Part shown: positions 59,621 through 64,000 of the stretch, in pieces | Layout: each line of letters starts with the position of its first letter | How positions within the stretch are numbered: position 1 is the stretch's first letter | Made by a program: the position numbers and the translations under genes | NCBI RefSeq assembly: GCF_014805625.2 | Contig: NW_023998414.1 | Span: forward strand, 29,029,584-29,093,583 | Length of the DNA: 64,000 nt | From: Glossina fuscipes | Taxonomy: Eukaryota > Arthropoda > Insecta > Diptera > Glossinidae | Direction of reading: 5' to 3' | The notes under the pieces: model-generated | Told to the model about the DNA's origin: nothing | The model's database searches: none | What the model saw: the letters and a program-made list of their open reading frames with translations, nothing else

Positions 59621-62600
59621 GTATTGTGTTTAATGTGTATAAAGGTTATCGCATTGTTTAACGGACTTTTAAAAAACAAATTACGCAGCTAACGGGTTAA
59701 ACATTATTTTATTTCAATTTTTTTTTTTTATAATTTTTATATTTTATTGCCATTAATTGATTTTGATTTTTCGATGCGTTTTCGTTTTATTTCATTTCTT
59801 TCATATCACTACGCTGTTCACTTGTTCAATGCATCATTGTATTGAACAAATGATTCAAAAATCATATTTTCAAAATTTTTTCTAAAAAATGCGCTTTCTT
59901 TTTAAGATGTCGGCGATAATAAGCGCATCATTTTGCAGCTAACTTGTAAACAATGTAAACAAAAAAAGGCGTTTACATGAAAAATGCATTATTTGTGTTT
60001 GTCAAAAAGAATGCAATCAACCGCCATCAAGTTGTGGTTTACTTAAACAATTTCAAGAAAGAAGCAAAGATACGAAGACAGAGTTGAAATCTATTTATTT
60101 TTCATAAAACGTGAACGATGATCTTTTTTTAAAAAAATTATTTTCGCATAAAATTTTCAAAAATCATTGAAATTTAACATAAAGTATTGAGTTGATGGTG
60201 TCATCAGTTTAAAGTCACATAGCACAATAAATTAATATTTTACCTATTATTTATTCTATGATCTTGAATGTTTGAACCCTAATAAATTTTATTTTATAAA
60301 AAAAAAAAAAATTATTCCATTATATGAACCTTCATATGCTAAGATTTATTTAGAAAAAAATTTTTAATTTTTAATAAATTCTATTTTATTTAATTGATTG
60401 TGAGAAATTCCACAAATAAAAAGAAAAAAAAAAAAAAAAAGAAAGAAAACGAAAAAGTAGCTAATATTCGGTATAAAGCAAATTTTTGAGCAAAAACGAA
60501 ACTTAGTATGTATTGTAAAAGTTACATACCGTGAAAGCTTAGGCATCATTTTCCATAACATTATAATAACACTTAAAATAGTTAACCTGTGTAAACTGTT
60601 GCTTTAGCATAACATAAACAAAGCATAATAGCGGGCTGTAAGTCATAAAATTTCACTGTAAAAACAATAACATAATGGAAAGATGGTCGTATACAGAAAG
60701 TTTGCAAATTTGAAGATTTTGGCGGGTGAGTCTACGATTTAGCTGACTTCGATTTAGATGACTTTTTTTGGCTTGACTTTGCGTAGGCCTGTAGAAAAAA
60801 GTGCCTGGGGGAAATGTGTTGATTTTGGCCTGGTTTTCAGCAGATAATCGTACACTTAACAAGGGACCGGCTATGCATTTTTGTATAGAAAATGAACGTC
60901 TATTGTATGAAAATAGTAAAATGATTTTATTTTCGTTAGCTATACATACATCTTTTCCACCTGTTCGACAATTTGTGCAGGTCACGTCAAATAAATTGTT
61001 GCTATTTTAAGACAAAAACCAGTTATTAAGCCATTTTCATTCTACATTCTTTTAGGAAATAATGTGGCGCTCGACAAGTGTATGGCTCGAGTGTGCTAAG
61101 TAAGTTGCACTGGCTAGCATTTCTCAGTTGAGTGTGAACCGGTTTTACGACATGGATGGATGGACAGATGGATGGGTGTAAACAAATGAGCTTGCTCTGG
61201 CTTTGTTGATATTTCAATTGGTCTTTAGACAGCGAATGGTTCAAATCGTTTAATTGCGGTTGGGCTAGCGTTTAGTATTCAGCGTTTTAACAGACTTCAA
61301 CAGCTAAGAACAGATAAAGAATGTCTTCTTCGTGCCAAAGCGATTTGGAAATGAATTTTCATGCCTGGTATTCTCAAAGTGCAAAGAGTACTTCCCATTC
61401 TCACTGGAGGATATGACGTAAAGAAGCCTTTCATTTGTATCGGGCTATCGTTTTTATTCGAGTTATCGGTGACTGCTCTTTATGTGGGCACAAAATTCGA
61501 AATTTTCGTTTTTAGAAAACAAAGTTTTGCGTTACGATATGTACTGGACCTACGATTGCGTATTGTTGCCAGATTTCGAAGCTAATCAAAATTGTCCCTT
61601 CAGACATGTATGACCTCTAAGGACGGTATATCTACGAGCGTATTCCGGTTTCACATTTACGTACTTAGTAAAGACCAATTAATCATACATACCATCTAGA
61701 GAATGTGTATTGCGTAATGTCGAGATTGAACAAAGTTAACGAAGCTTCGGAATATTGCAATCGAATCTTTTAAATTATTATAGGGATCAAGTTTTCTCGT
61801 CTGGACAAAGCTCCGTCGCTGTAATTGGCATAGAAATGAATGGCGAAATATGCGGCTATTCACGTTAATAAACATCTGCTTACCCTGCGCCAACACCGAT
61901 ATATGTATTTAGGATGCCGCAATCTATATGCATAGGCCAGTAGCTTTTTAATATTAAGGGGCAAAAAAAAAAAATTTCAAAATTGCAAAATTAAATTTAA
62001 AGTAATAAAATGCAGTTTTTTTTCTTCTTCTTTTTTTTTTTTTTGCTTTTAATTGGCAATGAACTATGTTCGTAAAGCGAATTTCAGTGATTTACGATAT
62101 ACACATGTGTGAATGTTCAGTTTATGATGCAAGATTTATTTAATTAAAGAAAAATAAATTTAAATAAATTTTTTTTTATAAAAATATATTTAATTAAATA
62201 AGCGTAGAGCATAAATCAATTTTCATAAATTAAAATAACAGACAAAGACGAGAAAAAATAATCAAAAAGAACAAAAAAAAAAGAAAAATAAATAAATAAA
62301 CAAAATATGGATCCATTAATAAAGTCATTTAAAATTTCCGGTGGATGGGTAGTCAAAAATGGACAGGCATTCGTATTAATGTAATATAACACATGTACTG
62401 CACATACCGATTAGCATAGCTATGCATGTTTATATTATGTATATATATATATATACATATATGTGGATATACATTTGCACATAAATGTATAAAAGATAAG
62501 CTTCATTGTAACTCAACTCAACATATGGACGATTACAAGCATACACAACCATAGATAGTAACAAGCAATGTAGTTACGTCAGTTTTATTTAAGTAGGTTT

Positions 62601-63636
62601 AAAATTCCCTTTAGTTTCTCTTTATGCGGGTTAACTGTCACTGCACCTAAGTAATCGTATTTTATATACCGCTATGTAAGCATAGGCGGAAAGCTGAAAG
62701 CTGCAATCATTGTAGACTGTTGTGCACATAAAAGCCAAGGGAATGCTTATATGATCTGAATTCCAGATGAATCACATATACTATAACATTATATGCTGGG
62801 TATGGAGGCACATACATTTGTTATCGGACAAATTCTTCTAATAAATACTTTTTGTAAAAGATATTCGCTAAAAATTGAGAAAAAAAAGACAAAGAATTTC
62901 ATCAAATTTCTTCTCAACTTCAGCATCGTGGAAATATAAATAGTTTTCTTATTCTACTTACGAAATCTCAAGATCGCCAAACATGCTATCTTTAAAGAAC
63001 CATTTTGAAAATGAATATTCAACTTAGTTACCAATACATTTGAAAATTTCAAAGCAAAAAAAAAAACAGAAGGCTTTAAAAGAAGCGAAATAAAATTCAA
63101 AAATATTGTTGTCAATAATTTGCGAAATAATCTTATTTGCGCCTATCTTATATCATATATGATAGAGCAGATGAAGATATGCTGCAAAAAATTATACCAA
63201 TGCTTGCAGTGATCCCGCCACAATCATTGAAAGGCTTTAGTATAGTTTTCTATTAAAGTAAAACATTTTCATTTATATTCTTGACTTAACAAAGAAATTC
63301 TGTTGCTATCCATCTTATAAATGGGATGAGTGCAGGGTGTGAAGAATCTTCAAATATATCAATGACATCATGCCCAGGTATAAAGGACTTATACTCACTT
63401 AAAACGAATGAATGCCATTTTTATACTCTTCACTTGAGAACGATCGTCCCTCTTAAGGAAGGACCTACATCTCTTATAGATAATTCTTGAACGTCTTAAA
63501 CATTGAACATTTAACCGGTTAGCTCTCATGAAGAAATTGTAATATTTTATGTTATGACGAGTATACTCGTCACTCGAATCCACTTAAGTGGGCAATTTTT
63601 AAAGAGGCCGTATTGGCTAATCAGTTAACAAATTGA

Positions 63637-63667
<31 letters not shown>

Positions 63668-64000
63668 GGAAATGGTCAATTACACAAGGGATATCTCGTA
63701 GAAGTACTGGTATGTACGGTGATAGTGACAAAGAATTAAGGAAAGAGAAAGAGATGAAGAGTGAGCATTGGGTATATGACCAGTCGGTAAGCACTCACCA
63801 CAGGTACGGCCAAGTTTTGCTTACCGCGCGGAACATTTACTCGTCTATGCGACCTTAGAATATTCTTTGCATAAAACAAATCGAATGAATGTCGATAATT
63901 TTCATTTTCATTGAATAAATTTGACAGATATCAAATACTGATAAGAGATACTTTGATATCAAATACTGATTGAGATACGTGTATCTGTGAATATGTGAAA
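59621..64000. other. Gene-free AT-rich end of the window
   Basis: No supported gene. A runs at about 60299-60311 and 60425-60440, T runs near 62022-62044 and 63643-63667, TA repeats near 62440-62462 and GGAT/GACA-like repeats near 61152-61178 are seen. An 18-bp palindrome lies at 63555-63572. Overlapping frames at 60653-61010 on both strands have no motif. Confidence 0.45.

Noticed and set aside
1..64000. CRISPR arrays, bacterial operons or bacterial-type transfers
   Set aside because: No spaced direct repeats and no dense uninterrupted bacterial-type reading frames. The sequence is eukaryotic throughout.

Overview
The window is AT-rich animal nuclear DNA, almost certainly from a higher (brachyceran) fly. 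The supporting evidence is short spliced introns, a CLIP-domain serine protease, secreted C-type lectins, mariner and Tc1 relics, a mag-type Gypsy relic, and many dispersed GTCY-rich repeats like those of drosophilid and calyptrate genomes. A tsetse-like (Glossina) genome would fit, but I cannot prove the genus from sequence alone. Most of the 64 kb is non-coding: homopolymers, TA/CA/GA microsatellites and old transposon remains. There are two assembly gaps, 10 N at 19638-19647 and 400 N at 39630-40029.

The convincing protein-coding genes all lie between 12.2 and 24.8 kb on the + strand and look like an immune-type cluster. First is a six-exon CLIP-domain trypsin-like protease (12276-13780, snake/persephone-type, catalytic triad intact). 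Then come three tandem secreted single-domain C-type lectins (16956-20200, 20503-21250, 24108-24752). All three lectins share the same three-exon structure and splice phases, so they arose by tandem duplication. The protease type is known from Toll or prophenoloxidase cascades and the lectins are secreted sugar-binding proteins, so a joint defence role is plausible but inferred.

The rest of the window, region by region. 0-12 kb: repeats, a mag-like Gypsy pol relic (about 8.6-9.6 kb) and two unexplained minus-strand open stretches (5.1-5.3 and 10.7-11.0 kb). 14.5-16.5 kb: two GTCY-type repeats. 17.3-19.8 kb: a greatly enlarged lectin intron holding decayed antisense coding sequence and a GTCY repeat that has grown a microsatellite. 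22.8-23.0 kb: a tRNA-derived SINE with target-site duplication. 25.0-26.1 kb: a GC-rich 1.09-kb inserted element with an 11-bp target-site duplication. 27.6-28.4, 32.7-33.9 and 46.5-47.6 kb: mariner relics. 35.2-36.0 kb: a Tc1 relic. 37.4 and 45.9 kb: further SINE copies. 44.9-59.6 kb: more GTCY repeats. 59.6-64 kb: gene-free AT-rich DNA.

The most novel items are (1) a tRNA-derived SINE family with a (TAA)n tail, two copies of which have clear target-site duplications, notable because classical SINEs are not known from Drosophila; (2) a dispersed GTCY-repeat family capped by a TTCGGCC/GGCCGAA hairpin; and (3) the GC-rich 1.09-kb insertion that matches no family I recognise.
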